From: Elmis aenea
Lineage: Eukaryota > Arthropoda > Insecta > Coleoptera > Elmidae
Direction of reading: 5' to 3'
DNA: 64,000 bases
Assembly (NCBI GenBank): GCA_947652605.1
Contig: OX393582.1
Coordinates: forward strand, 11,866,544-11,930,543
Made by a program: the position numbers and the translations under genes. Positions 38,531-50,085 of this stretch are shown in pieces; the first letter of the stretch is position 1; every line of letters begins with the position of its first letter. The notes beneath the pieces were generated by a model, which was not told the origin of the DNA, searched no databases, and saw only the letters and a program-made list of their open reading frames with translations.

Positions 38531-39663
38531 CTATTGCAGAGCTCCGATTCAGTTTATCTGTAATTGTTGGAGTTTTTTTTTCTGGCAAAAATAATCTAGG
38601 ATAAAAATGATTTGGTCCAACATCAGACCAGACAGACAGATCTGGCTCAGTATTCTGCGGAGGTGTGTCGCCACCACTTTTGTCTTCATTTGAAGATTCT
38701 CTAGGTTGAGAAACATAGCTCTATCACCTTGCATAAAAATTAAAAATTAAAGAAAAATAAAATGCAATGTGTAACAATTTTGATCGATATAATTGCCGAA
38801 CAAATTGTGACGAACTCAAAACGTTTGTAAACTTCTCTCAACCGCCCCAGTAAAAATGCAAACTGGTTGTTAAGAACATGCTCTGGTGGCTACTGAAAAT
38901 GTCATAACCCTTATAACATTATTATTTATGCACATTCCACGCGACGCTGAAGGACTGAAACCATCATAGTTCCATGGACTTGAATAGCACGGAAGCTGTA
39001 ACTACGGTCCAAAGCATTCACTCAATAATAATTACCATATTAATTATTAGTGCATGAGCAATAAAGAATTGATATAATCCCTTTATAACAGGCAAACATT
39101 TCATAATTCACTTAACGAAGTTGATTTCCGTTTAATCGGTTCCATGTAAACAAGCATATTTATAGCTTTTGATTATAAAACGTACGAAATTAATGAAGTT
39201 TCATTTATTGAAGACTTGATTTATTGCGTTACTTCCGGTTATAATAAATGATTTGGCTCTTGCTTCAAATGCGATTATTATGAGAACACTGCAGGATTAC
39301 TGTTGCGGGTTATTTATGTAACACTCTTAAAACAAAATAATGTTTTTAGATCGTAAACGGTTTTAAAACTGCTGTTGTTCCAAAAACAGCCAATTTTTTT
39401 TTGTAATTGGTGCATGACCTAAAGAAAAAAAATTGTCAATGAAAAAATAGTCAACCATTTATTGTAACATATTTAAAACAAAAATAAACTTGGGATGTAA
39501 TTAAGAGTTATTTATAAACACTAATAAATAATTATATTATTTATTAGATAATAAAAATCTTTGTTTTAATGAGGTGGATTAAGTTAGAAATTCTTATTAG
39601 ATTAAGAATAATTTTGAAAGATGTCCAATATTTTATTCTTGAGGCTTTTGCGGCCATTATCCA

Positions 39664-39790
39664 TAATACAATCTTGGTTTCCGGGTTTGGAACAGCGTCT
39701 TCTATATTTAGAAGTAGTTGACGTTTCGACCATTGTGTCTTGGTCTTTTTCAAAACGACAGTTGTCTGGCATTTTTATAAACTGATGTAG
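39664..39790 (-). mobile_element. Penelope-like element 3'/LTR relic
   Basis: On the minus strand the order GAAAAAGACCAAGACACAATGG, CGAAACGTCA, AGAAGACGCTGTTCC, AAACCCGGAAACCAAGATTG matches the terminal repeat of the Penelope-like element at 55.4-56.0 kb in this window. The long minus frames across it are by-products. Solo relic with no GIY-YIG coding region. Confidence 0.55.
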
Positions 39791-42493
39791 TACAGCAAAA
39801 TATCTATAAGATGGTGTCAATATCTCAAAATCGATAAAAATTGACATTCTTTGTTTTCTCCCACCACCCTTCACTTGTTATTGCTTAATATTTAAAAAAA
39901 AAGTTATAAACAAAAGTAGTTTAAGGTCATCCTACGTCCTACGTATTATAACATTATTTTTAACTATACAAAGTGTTTCATTTTTGAGCTCATATATGTA
40001 AATTTTTTTGTTTAAATGCAACGCTCTTTATATGTTGTAAATTTTTTAACACGTTGTTAAAAAAAGTACCTAGGTTTTTTGGTCACTATTGTTTTTTTAA
40101 ATTAACGTTCCCAAATTGCCCTTGGGTAATATAACAAAATAGTAACATTGTAACCCGTTTTTGAACAAACATTTAATTGTGGGGGAAGAAAATAGTGTTT
40201 CCCCACTGTATCTTATCAATTACAAGTATATACTCGTAAAAACTTGCACGTTACTACCTACTTACTAACTTTTACAATTCGAAGGTAGCAGGTAAACAAA
40301 TAATTAAATAGTTATAGGATTATAGTTAACCCCTAACAGTAAAAGATTACCAAAAATAAAGTGTTCTACAAATCAATCACATGCTAACATTCGATGTTGT
40401 CGCATTCGTTCATATTAGTTATTACGAAAAGTTGTTGTATAGTAAAAATAAAGTGTTCAATGTTCATATTTACATTGTCTTATGAAGAGGAGCTCAATTA
40501 TATATTTTTATTTTTATATCATTTATGTGCTTTTATTTTTGACAATTATAAGTTGTACATATGATTTTCGTATGAATAAATTTGTATCAGGAAACATTTT
40601 TTTTTTAAATATCAATGTGGGTAAAAAAAATCGCTGGCCACCAAGGTTTTCTGGTCTACCAAATGGATACAGGTGGCCCATCGGACCAAAATGATTTGTA
40701 TCCATATAGATGCAAATGGCGCTTAACGTGTTAAATTCCAATTTAAATGCACTTCCAAAAATCTACAAGGGTTTTTGTAACTAAATTAATCGTTTTTTAG
40801 TTATTTTTTTAAATATTACAATACATTTAGGTAAGTAATGCTTTGGGTGCATTAATTTTTTTTATGGCAAACCATGACAACCAAAATATGTCAACCTCTT
40901 AGATCTAAAATAACTATGCTTCAGTAATTAATAAACAAAAAGTTGTAGGTATGTCTTTAATTAAAATAAATATAAAGAGTATTAAGTTTCTTCATTAACA
41001 CCACGATAAGAACTTTAACTTTATAATTTTCTCTAAGAAAAACACAAGTACTGTTTGAAACAAGAAGTTTTAAAGTTTCGGTACAGTTATTTGAATAAAT
41101 AACCAGCTTGCAGTCAATGTTTTATATAGCACTGATGATCATTTACTAAAAGAGTTTCTGTTACAGTAGCGTTTTTTCCTTTTTTATGATTGTTCAATAA
41201 ATTAGTCTGCGTTGTTCGCTCTAGGATTAAGCAGGTGAAAGACAAAAAGCGGTTAATATACGATGCTTCCATCAATACCACACCTATCATCGGTTTTTAC
41301 ACCTTTACACCAACCATCAGACACTTCAAGATAACATCCTGAAATTATAATCTCTAGCTAATGTTGTAGATAAAATAAGCATTGTTTAAAGGCAATACTA
41401 AAACATTATTTAATGTTTAACACAAACAGTGACACTATTATTAAACTAAAGTGATCCTAAAATATTATGTTATGGTGGCAAAGATTGTATCACAGAGACA
41501 CGTACAACAATAAATAGCGTTATCACAGAACATAAACGCAGTAACAGATTAAAACATACCACTGAACTGTGCTAACCAAGAACGACACGGTAGATATAAT
41601 TTAGTTTTTAAAGATTAGTCAACGTTTTTAAGTATTAGAAATTAATATATAAGTTAAAACTTGTAAATAATAATATTACCTTAACGATTGTCCTCTCTGA
41701 ACTAAATCGTATTCGTATGATCAATCCATCAACATAACTTTTCTATATCCAAGTTATTATGGATTATTGGAAACAAAACAAAAAAAATTACAAATCATGT
41801 ACATTTTTGTGAATGGAAACAAATGTTTGACTTACAAGTGAAAACTTCTTGGCCATTTAAATCAAATCGTATAGGTTTTATCAGTAGTTGGACTATTCAC
41901 ATGCATTTGATTTACTAAAAACATAAGTAAACCATTTGGAAGTTTATATGTGAAGTTAAAATAACTTTTCTCATTTTTTTTCAGTGTCAATTTTTAATAA
42001 GTATTTTACAAAAAAAGTGTTTAAATTTATTTATATATGTGATCCAAAGTGCCAAATATTAAGTAAAATTTTCTCATCGTCCCAACCTTTTACCAGCAAA
42101 GTTATTAGTGAACACTGGACAAACTAAAAGACTAAAGGTGCATAAACCTCTAGACTTGTCTAATCGTTTTCAGTAAAGATTTAAACTGATTAAAGTAAAT
42201 TTAAACGGATAGTTGCCACTGGGCAAGCTTATCTTATTGTATATTGTAAATCAATCATAGATGCCATAAAAAAATTATTCTGTTGTGGGCGAAAATCAAC
42301 TGACAGGAATCTCTTTCATTGAAAAACGAGAACTTGTGAAAAAAATATGTAAAAGGGTAGTCATACGAAATATTTTTAGTACCTTATTATTTACCTATAA
42401 AACAAAAATCTTTCAATTGCAATAATTATATATTGCATCAAAAAAAGCTTAAATTTCTGAAGTATACAGAATAAAAGAAATTCCTAAATTGTT
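39791..42493. other. Unrecognised AT-rich DNA
   Basis: No supportable gene. The plus/minus frames near 40,480-40,740 are short, have no recognisable domain and lack splice or poly(A) context. No terminal repeats were identified. Confidence 0.45.
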
Positions 42494-42872
42494 TAGTGTG
42501 ATATTCAACCTGTGGGGAGTAGAATATCAAAAGGAGGACACGAAGAAAATTGGAAATGAATGCAAAACATTTTATTAAAACAACAAAAAAACAATAACAT
42601 GAAATACATACAGCAGTCGCACAGAGTGTTTTGGATTTTAATGTATTTTAAAGTTTACTTTAGAAAAAAAAGGTACTAACCAAATGCATACTTTTAAAAT
42701 ATTACACTCAGTCCAAAAAAAGGTTGAGAAATAAAAACAAATACTGTTCTGATAGCACAAATGCATTGGAAGAAGGGTAAAATAAAAACTGATATGAAGA
42801 AGAGGGACACTATCAAATTTAAAACACTCCTAGAAAAAAAGACAACCAATACCAAAAGGTTAAGAAACACTG
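42494..42872 (+). mobile_element. hAT-like MITE (diverged copy)
   Basis: The left end TAGTGTGATATTCAACCTGTGG and the right end GGTTAAGAAACACTG are degenerate forms of the CAGTGTTTCTCAACC inverted terminus. The interior resembles the next element at 42.9 kb (AACAATAACAT, ATACATACAG, ATTACACTCAGT). No clean 8-bp target duplication remains. Confidence 0.55.
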
Positions 42873-42897
42873 GTTTAGGTAATTCATTTGCGTAATA

Positions 42898-43295
42898 CAG
42901 TGTTTCTCAAACTGTGGTGCGAGCCCCCTAGGGGAGCGCGAAAAAAGTGGAAAGGAAAAGCAAAACTATTTATTAAAAAAAAAACAATAACATAATATAC
43001 ATACAGAAAATGGCAGCAGTTACTAATTTTATAGATCCTTAGTGAGTCTAATAACCAGTGTTCCGGTTTTCAATGAATTTTTAACTTTGTATTAGTAAAA
43101 TAGGTATTTAAAGAAAAAACATTTAAAAAATAATACACTCAGTAAAAGACAAGTTAAGGTTAAAATGACAAATAGAGTGTTTTGGCAGGACAAAAACATT
43201 GGATGAGAGGCATAATATCGATATATATAGAAAAAGAGGCGCAATTAAATTTGAAATAGAAAAGGGGGACACCAATACCAAAAATTGACACACTG
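42898..43295 (+). mobile_element. hAT-like MITE with imperfect 8-bp target duplication
   Basis: Starts CAGTGTTTCTCAAACTGTGG and ends AATTGACACACTG, a degraded inverted copy. Flanking octamers GCGTAATA (42,890-42,897) and GCATTATA (43,296-43,303) match at 6 of 8 positions, as expected for an old hAT insertion. The minus-strand open frame inside (43,123-43,332) is not a gene. Confidence 0.65.
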
Positions 43296-43301
43296 GCATT
43301 A

Positions 43302-44201
43302 TACAGGGTGATTGAAATTCGAGTTTAAGCATGGGGATCTCGCTTATTATTATAGCTAAAGTATTGGTTTCAATTCGGCAAAGTTGCTAAATTTCGTGCT
43401 CAATAATATTCGAAACCTAAATTAAAAATATCTCAGACGGAATCCGAGAAATGGGAAAAAACCGGAAAATACGATTATTAAAAAACGTCTATAACTCCTT
43501 TCAAGTTTGAAATATTTTGAATGTGTACAAACATTGCCGAAGCAACTTTTTAAGCCGAATCGGATTGTGGTCACAAATTTTTCCCAGATCGATTCGTTTT
43601 TGTTTCATGATAACCAACTTTTGGTTTTCTTATGGGCAATTGTTGCTATTTACATAATCAAATAGCATTTATTTTTTCAGATTCATTGATGTATCACACA
43701 TGGTACTTCTTTATTAAATTAAAAAAAAAGGTTTTAGACAATAAGTATTATAAACCAGGACGACCGATCGTTGTAGTTTATGTTGTTTCCATGACAACCA
43801 ATCAACAAACTAAAAGATTTGAAAGTCTATTACTTGTCACATTAATAAATGCGTAAAAGTAAACTTTAATAACGAAGAAAAACGCGATATGCTGCGAATT
43901 TTTTATTCATTGAATTAAATTGAACACAACTCAACATGCCTACAACTAACAGTAGAAGGGCTCACAACTAAATAAATAAAATAAAATATTTCATCTTTCA
44001 AAGAAGTTATGGACGATTTTCAAAAATCGTATTTTCCAGTTTTTTGTAATTTTCTCGGATACCGTTTGAGATATTTCCAATTTCTCTTTGGATTATTAAT
44101 AAGCACCAAATTTAGCAACTTTGCCAAATTTAAACCTATACTCTAGCTATTATAATAAGCGAGATCCCCATGCTTAAAATCGAATTTCAATCATGAGTTT
44201 A
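43302..44201. mobile_element. Inverted-repeat transposon with about 200-bp terminal repeats
   Basis: The left end (TACAGGGTGATTGAAATTCG, then TTTAAGCATGGGGATCTCGC, GCAAAGTTGCTAAATTT, ATATCTCAGACGG) is mirrored at the right by GAGATATTTCC, AAATTTAGCAACTTTGCC, GCGAGATCCCCATGCTTAAA and GAATTTCAATCA ending at about 44,201. TACAGGGTG ends and TA flanks suggest a Tc1/mariner-type MITE. The central 43,630-43,860 frame has no recognisable domain. The right tip is eroded. Confidence 0.7.
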
Positions 44202-45911
44202 ATTAATTAACTACTACCTTTCTATAATTGAGAATTTGTTTGTAGTCATGCCAGACCAATATTGAGACTACCATATTTTCATATGTGGTTTTCTTATTAG
44301 TAAATAAATTGCAAAGAAAACTACGGACCACGAGACGAGAGTGTTGAAACTAGTTCTACATTTTTTAAAGAAAGTGTTCATAAAAAGAGATATATAAGTG
44401 TTAAATAATTAAACTACATAGTTGTTTCACAGATGTTTAAGAATATTTATATGAAATATTAAGTTGGTTCTAAAGCTGCTAAAAATACGAACCAAGTCTT
44501 TTACCAGAGCCAGCCTCTATAGTTATAACAAGTTACGTTATTATAAAATAAATTTTGTTCATTAAAATAAAGTTTTTAGAGTAGTTTAGAAATGCATAAA
44601 TTGTAGTAGGTAATTATTTTGTATGAAACTAGTACCTACTTGTCGGTGATTTCGTTCCTCAAAGTGTAAGTCGTTAAACAATATTGCAACTCTGTGAAAT
44701 ATTTAACCTATATCTGTTTAATATCAAAATTATTGCCTGTCGTAAACTGCTACTTGATGTCTTTTACGATACAAATCTTGCATTAACATTTATTAAAGCT
44801 AAAATTAAAAGGCGACAGGTTACAAGTGTTAGCTCAATGGTTCTTTTTATTTTATTGTTTTTGTTTTAAATTTATCACTTTCTATCTTAATACATTTTGT
44901 TTGAAAAAGGCTTTTGACAAGCAAAATTAAACTGGATCTTCTCTACTGTTTATAGAAAGTGTTTGCTGGTGAAGAAACTTCATTAGAGAGCAGACAAATT
45001 TACAGTAAGCTCCACTTAAATACTTAATTGTTTCCAAGAATTTTAATTAAAAAGCTTAACAAAACCGAAACCAACAAACGTTTGAATATTAAACAAGCAA
45101 TTCGTTTTGGTCTATATGAATTTAATGCGACAATGATCAGATATATTTATTTAGAACTCTTCAGTGGCGTAGCTTAAACTTTTAGTTTATAAGCACAAAC
45201 TATTATAGAGGGTCCTGCAACAGTGCGCCGGGCTTTCATAGCGCCACGCCTGTAGGAGATAGAAAATATAACTTTGGGACATAAAATTATTGGTTTGAAA
45301 AGATCAACCCCCAGTAGCACAAAATATTGGGCCAACACTGGCTAAAAATTGACAAACAACACTGGGAAAATATAGATATGTCAACATTTTTTAATATTGG
45401 TGAAATATTTTAAATTAACATTAATCCAATAATTTTTTTTTATAAAGGAACTACATTATTAAATAATATTAGATTAATATACCGTATCGATATTGGTGAA
45501 AAGTATACTATACACAATTAAAAATATATTCAACCAATATTATTTACCCTGATTGGTACAATGCTATATATGCATAAATCTCCTTCATATTCATATGTTT
45601 TTATGGTTTAGAAATGTTAATATCCAATGTTAGTCCAATAAGGCTGAACAAATTAATGGTTTATTCAAAACTAAAATTACTGTTAATTGCGAAAAGGATA
45701 TTATCAGTGTATTGGTCGTTTCTAGGAAATCCGAGTTTGTTATTGGTCGAAAACGCAAATTTGACAGGAGGATCAACGTCTGACAAGGGAATGTAAAATT
45801 ATTACCGTTTAATAATGCTCCTTCTGGTAGTTTTTAGAAGATTTAAGATTAGTGATTAGTTGAAAACGCAAATTTTGCAGGTGAAGGAAATTTTCAATGC
45901 TATTAACAGTA
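44202..45911. other. AT-rich DNA, possibly old MITEs, no gene recognised
   Basis: Short frames at 44,684-44,869 and 45,614-45,796 lack domains. The stretch 45,300-45,560 is full of short AATATT-type palindromes and starts near CCAGTAGCACAAAATATTGG, which looks like an old MITE, but no ends can be paired. Confidence 0.4.
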
Positions 45912-46038
45912 ACTGAGCATCCCCATCTGAGCCAAAAAAGTTTCTGAAAGGGAAATAATTTGTCTAATTTAAACTTCTTTGTAGCTTTTACCGTTTACGA
46001 GATCCCAATAGAGGCCCTTCTACGTGGACCACCCTGTG
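45912..46038 (-). repeat. Solo arm of the TACAGGGTGGTCCAC palindromic MITE
   Basis: TTTAAACTTCTTTGTAGC, ACCGTTTACGAGATCCCAAT and GTGGACCACCCTGT follow the right arm of the element at 49.4-50.1 kb closely. No partner arm is present here, so this is a truncated copy. Confidence 0.65.
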
Positions 46039-46810
46039 TGTGGGTATAATTTTTTGTTTGTTTTATATTATCCGATCTCTAGTTATGACGTTGTTAAGTA
46101 ACACTTAAAATGTCTTATCAAAATTATTATAGTATGATTAGTATTTAAGCTACTGAGTAAAAGAAAATTCGAGTAGGTAGTTTAATAAACTAAAATTACT
46201 CTATGACAAAAAAAAAATTAAGATAATCTCCGAAAACAATTTTATTAGCAGAGCACAAACATTGAAAATTAGCACAAATGTCGATGGAATATACAATTTC
46301 ATTTTATTTAAACCTCTTAGTTTAGAACTAACATTAATTGAAAGGATTCATACGTCAGCTTCTATTTCGTTTTAACTCACTTAACTAGTTTAACAGCATT
46401 AGACCAACGCCAGCATTGTTATCTTGTTGATTTATTTTTAAAATATTGCGTTTTTATAATGGCCAGCGGAATCTCGCTCGCAATGCAATTCACAAGTGTA
46501 TAGAACTTTTTCCGCCGTAGTTGCAACAGATTAATTACAGGAAAATATATAATAGCTACCATAGACTTTTTGTGCCGTTCATTGGATTGAAAACCGAGAG
46601 TAATTGTTTTATATCTAGCAAATACGGAAGCTGTTGAAAATCGCGAAGCGTACAAATTGCTTAACCCCTTGACATACAATGACGTCTACGATACGTCATT
46701 TGTTTATTGTGCCAAAACAAATTTTGACGTTTCCCAAACGTCAAAAACTTCGCTCATTCTGAAGCAAGTTTGAAAACAATGTGTGAGTCAATGATTGTTA
46801 ATAAATGTAA

Positions 46811-46818
46811 TATATAAA
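46811..46818 (+). promoter_or_regulatory. Probable TATA box of the piggyBac transposase
   Basis: TATATAAA lies 79 bases before the transposase ATG at 46,897, inside the element, in an otherwise mixed AT region. Confidence 0.4.
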
Positions 46819-46896
46819 CGTTATTTATTCTGAGAAAGTTGTTATAAGTTTTAAATTTGTGTAATTGTTTTTGGAAAACTGTTATTGTCCTGTAGT

Positions 46897-48646
46897 ATGG
46901 CTGTAAAAATTTATAGTTTTTCATCCGAAAGTGATGATGAAAGAGACGACGCGTATTTGAGCGAAAACGGTGAGACAAGTGTCACCAGACAAAATATTCA
47001 TGTAATTGATTATTCAAGTGATACCTGTGATAAAAGTGAGACTAGTTTGATTCTACGAAATGTACGTAAACCTGCAAGACCTATATCTTATAGCAGTGAT
47101 GATTCTAGTTCTTCAGAGGAATGGAACTGGCAAGAAGTAGAAAATGTTCCAACTATAAAACCATTTACTGCATTTCCCGGCATCAACACGATTGTTTTAC
47201 GAAGATTGGCTGCAAATCCATCACCTTTATCTGTTTTGAAACAAATTCTTTGTGATGATTTCTTTGAAATGGTAGTCAAAGAAACTAACAGGTATGCAAC
47301 TCAAGTAATAAACGGAAACAATACAAAAAAGAATGAAGAATGGTTTGAAGTAACAAGTGATGAATTGCAAGCTTATTTTGCATTATGTGTAATTATGTCT
47401 CAAATTAAAAAAATCCAATATTGATATGTACTGGTCCAAGAGAGCTATACTCCAGACGCCAATTTTTTCGAAAACTATGCCACGCAAGCGTTTTTTTGCC
47501 ATATCTCATTTCCTTCATTTTGTTGATAATGAAACCATGAATAAAGAAGATAAATTACGTAAAGTTCGAAGTGTAGTAGACTATTTGAATGATAAATTTC
47601 AACGACTATATACGCTAGATAAAAATGTAGTCATTGATGAATCCCTAATGAAATTCAAAGGTCGACTAAATTATGTACAATTTATTGCTAGCAAACGAGC
47701 ACGGTTTGGAATAAAATTTTATAAGCTTTGTGAGTCTGCATCGGGATATTGTTCGCAATTCAAAATTTATATAGGACAAGATAAGATTCCAGGTAATAAT
47801 ACACCAGCATCACAAAATGTCGTCATTGAGTTGGCAAAATCAATTTTAGGAAAAGGATATACTCTATTCTTAGACAATTGGTATTCGTCACCAGAATTAT
47901 TTGATTATTTGAAAAAAAAATTATACAAATGTTGTTGGCACGGTTAGAAAAAATCGCAAGAATATGCCTAAGAAACTGTCATCATATAAAATGAAAAAAG
48001 GAGAAGTTAAAACTTTATCTTGTAAAGGTATTTTATCTTTACGCTGGCATGATAAAAAGGACATATATTTGATTAGTACAAAACATAGAAATGCGGAAAT
48101 GATAAATACTGGAAAAATAAGAAGAATGAAGAATGGTGGCGAAGAAAACGTTATAAAACCCAGATGTGTACTTGAGTACAATTGTGGAATGGGCGGATTG
48201 ATAAACAAGATCAACTTCTTGCTTGTTTTCCAATTATGCGAAAATGCTTAAAAGGATACAAGAAAATATTTTTCTGTTTGATGGATATGGCTGTTTATAA
48301 TGCATTTGTTTTGTATTCTAAATTACCTAATACACCAAAACAAAAAATAGTAAATTTTCGTTTGGATATTGCAGAAGATATGTTGTCAAATCTATCTCTA
48401 CCTAACTATCGTACACGAGGACGTCCTTCTCAAAATGACTGCCCAATTCGATTAAAGGGAAAAACTTGGGCACATTTTCCTGAACATATACCACCTACTG
48501 ACAACAAACAACATCCAGCAAAGAGGTGTCATGTGTGCTTCAAGCATGGTATAAGAAGTGAAACAACTTGGCAATGTAAGCAATGTCTAATACCTTTACA
48601 TTTGCCCGGTTGCTTTGAAAGGTACCATTCACTGAAGGATTATTAA
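46897..48646 (+). pseudogene. piggyBac transposase, broken by three frameshifts
   Basis: The chosen start is the ATG at 46,897 (MAVKIYSF), after the TATA-like box. The N-terminus is Ser/Asp/Glu-rich (about 90 residues), as usual for piggyBac proteins. The core begins near WFEVTSDELQAYFALCV. The first break is one extra base at 47,422, which makes a TGA just before DMYWSK. The second frame holds the first catalytic Asp (VVIDESLMKFKGR, codon at 47,636) and the second (LFLDNWYSSPELF, codon at 47,873). An A-run at 47,918-47,927 shifts the frame before NVVGTVRKNRKNMPKK; a missing base at about 48,195 precedes the third Asp (GRIDKQDQL, codon at 48,200). The C-terminus has the Cys-rich zinc finger (CHVCFKHG, CKQC, H, C). 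All domains are present, so the breaks are recent and few. Confidence 0.92.
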
Positions 48647-48729
48647 AACTGTTTATTCGCTTTATTACTCGTATGTATTTATAAGTGTAAAATTTAATTT
48701 TTATAAGAATTTGTAATTTTAATAAGTTA

Positions 48730-48735
48730 AATAAA
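48730..48735 (+). promoter_or_regulatory. Poly(A) signal of the piggyBac element
   Basis: AATAAA lies 84 bases after the transposase stop and within the right terminus of the element. Confidence 0.5.
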
Positions 48736-48990
48736 GACAAATTAAGGCAACTTGTCATCTTATCTCCTTGCTGACCTTCTATTTGCATTAAAATAATGTT
48801 TATATGCAATTCTATTAAAAAAAAAGTGTATGTCAAGAGGTTAAAAAACAAGCTGCGATAAAAGTGCAATATCATGTGGTCTCTTTAAAAAAAATATTTT
48901 ATATTAAACTAAATAAAATTTGTGGTATGCAATCAATTTTTTATATTGTACAAAATTGTAGTGTACCGGAAGGAAAGAGCTGGGTTCAAT

Positions 48991-49277
48991 CAGAGGCGTA
49001 GCGAGGGTAAATGACGCCAGGGGCATATTATTTTTTGCGCCTCCCTCACGTCCTTATTTTTATTGTAGATTGTGAGTTTCAAGTAAAATAATGTTCTAAT
49101 ATTTATTTAAATACACTGTAAAAAAATTCGAACAAATTCTAAAACTATAATGGCATTTTAGTTTTCTGGCTTTATATAAGTAACATAAACGCAACCATTT
49201 TTTTGTCTTCGCGGCGTGCCCCACGACTGGCGCCCGGGGCATCGATTCCCCCCTTGCCCCCCGTAGCTACGCATCTG
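48991..49277. mobile_element. hAT MITE with perfect 8-bp target duplication
   Basis: Starts CAGAGGCGTAGCGAGGG and ends CCGTAGCTACGCATCTG, imperfect inverted termini. The octamer GGTTCAAT flanks both sides exactly (48,983-48,990 and 49,278-49,285). Length 287 bp, GC-rich ends, no coding. The frame 49,203-49,400 crosses its right boundary and is not a gene. Confidence 0.88.
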
Positions 49278-49422
49278 GGTTCAATGTTATATAATTTGCT
49301 ATTTAATACTTTGCAATTTTTTTCACAATTATTGTTAAGAACGTGGTCAGCATTCCAATGTCTTTTCGTTTATAAAATTGATTTTAATTTAGAAAAATAA
49401 ATAAATAAAAGTAGACACCATA

Positions 49423-50085
49423 TACAGGGTGGTCCACACATAGGACAACTATAGGCATCTTGTAAACGGTACGAGCTACACAGAAGTGTAAATTAGACAA
49501 ATTGTTCCACTTTGTGAGATCTATTAAGTGATGGTTTCATGTTTTAATATTATTCCGTGGCACGCTATATAATAAACAGAACTCAAAATGGACATTTTTA
49601 TAAATCGTTAAAAACTCGGTTATACTTGATGGTACAAAACTATTTTTGGGAAAAAAGTTGTAGCTATTGTTAAAAAAAAACATTAATTTGTTTAAATGTA
49701 TGGCACTCTATAGCTTCATTGGCACTTTTTGATAAATATTTTTTGAGTTAAAATATTGAAAAAAGCAAATTTGTAATTTATCCAAGAAGTCAAGCAATAT
49801 TGTAACAAATTAATGTTTTATTATAGGTGTAGTACGTAAAAAAATTTACAACTTTTTTCCCAAAAATATTGTGCCATCAAGTATAACCGAGTTAAAACTG
49901 GTTATAAAAGAATTCACATTTTGATTTTTGTTTATTATCTAGCGTACCATGGAACTTTCTTAAAACCTTGAAGCATCACTGAATAGGTCTCAGGAATTAA
50001 AACAATTTGTTTAATATAAACTTCTTTGTAGCTCCTACCGTTTACAGGATCCCAATAGTGGCTCTCTTATGTGGACCACCCTGTA
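49423..50085. mobile_element. Palindromic MITE with TACAGGGTGGTCCACA ends
   Basis: The left half (GGTGGTCCACACATAGG, TTGTAAACGGTACGAGCTAC, CGTGGCACGCTATATAATAAAC, ACTTGATGGTACAAAACTAT) is mirrored through the right half (ATTGTGCCATCAAGT, GTTTATTATCTAGCGTACCATGG, GTAGCTCCTACCGTTTAC, ATGTGGACCACCCTGTA). The loop is roughly 49,690-49,830. Flanking TA dinucleotides suggest a Tc1/mariner-type mobiliser. Non-coding. Confidence 0.82.

Larger units (their letters stand above)
46665..48840 (+). mobile_element. piggyBac-family transposon, complete ends, TTAA on both sides
   Basis: TTAA at 46,661-46,664 is followed by CCCCTTGACATACA; the other end reads TGTATGTCAAGAGG and is followed by TTAA at 48,841-48,844. 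The terminal inverted repeats are 14 bp with one mismatch. The TTAA target duplication and the C-rich start are hallmarks of piggyBac. The element is 2,176 bp and holds one transposase gene. Subterminal sequence at the left carries repeated GACGT motifs (GACGTCTACG, TACGTCA, TTTGACGTTT, AAACGTCAAA), which may be transposase-binding sites. Inactive because the transposase is frameshifted, though its ends may still be mobilisable in trans. Confidence 0.93.

Noticed and set aside
39544..39874. Minus frames of 69 and 90 codons as a gene
   Set aside because: They cover a Penelope-like terminal repeat relic, which is non-coding.
45163..45254. 92-bp MITE with CAGTGGCGTAGC start and GCCACGCCTG end
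   Set aside because: Termini pair poorly and no 8-bp duplication was found; only the left motif resembles the element at 48,991.
49203..49400. 65-codon plus frame
   Set aside because: Crosses the right boundary of a MITE and has no domain.
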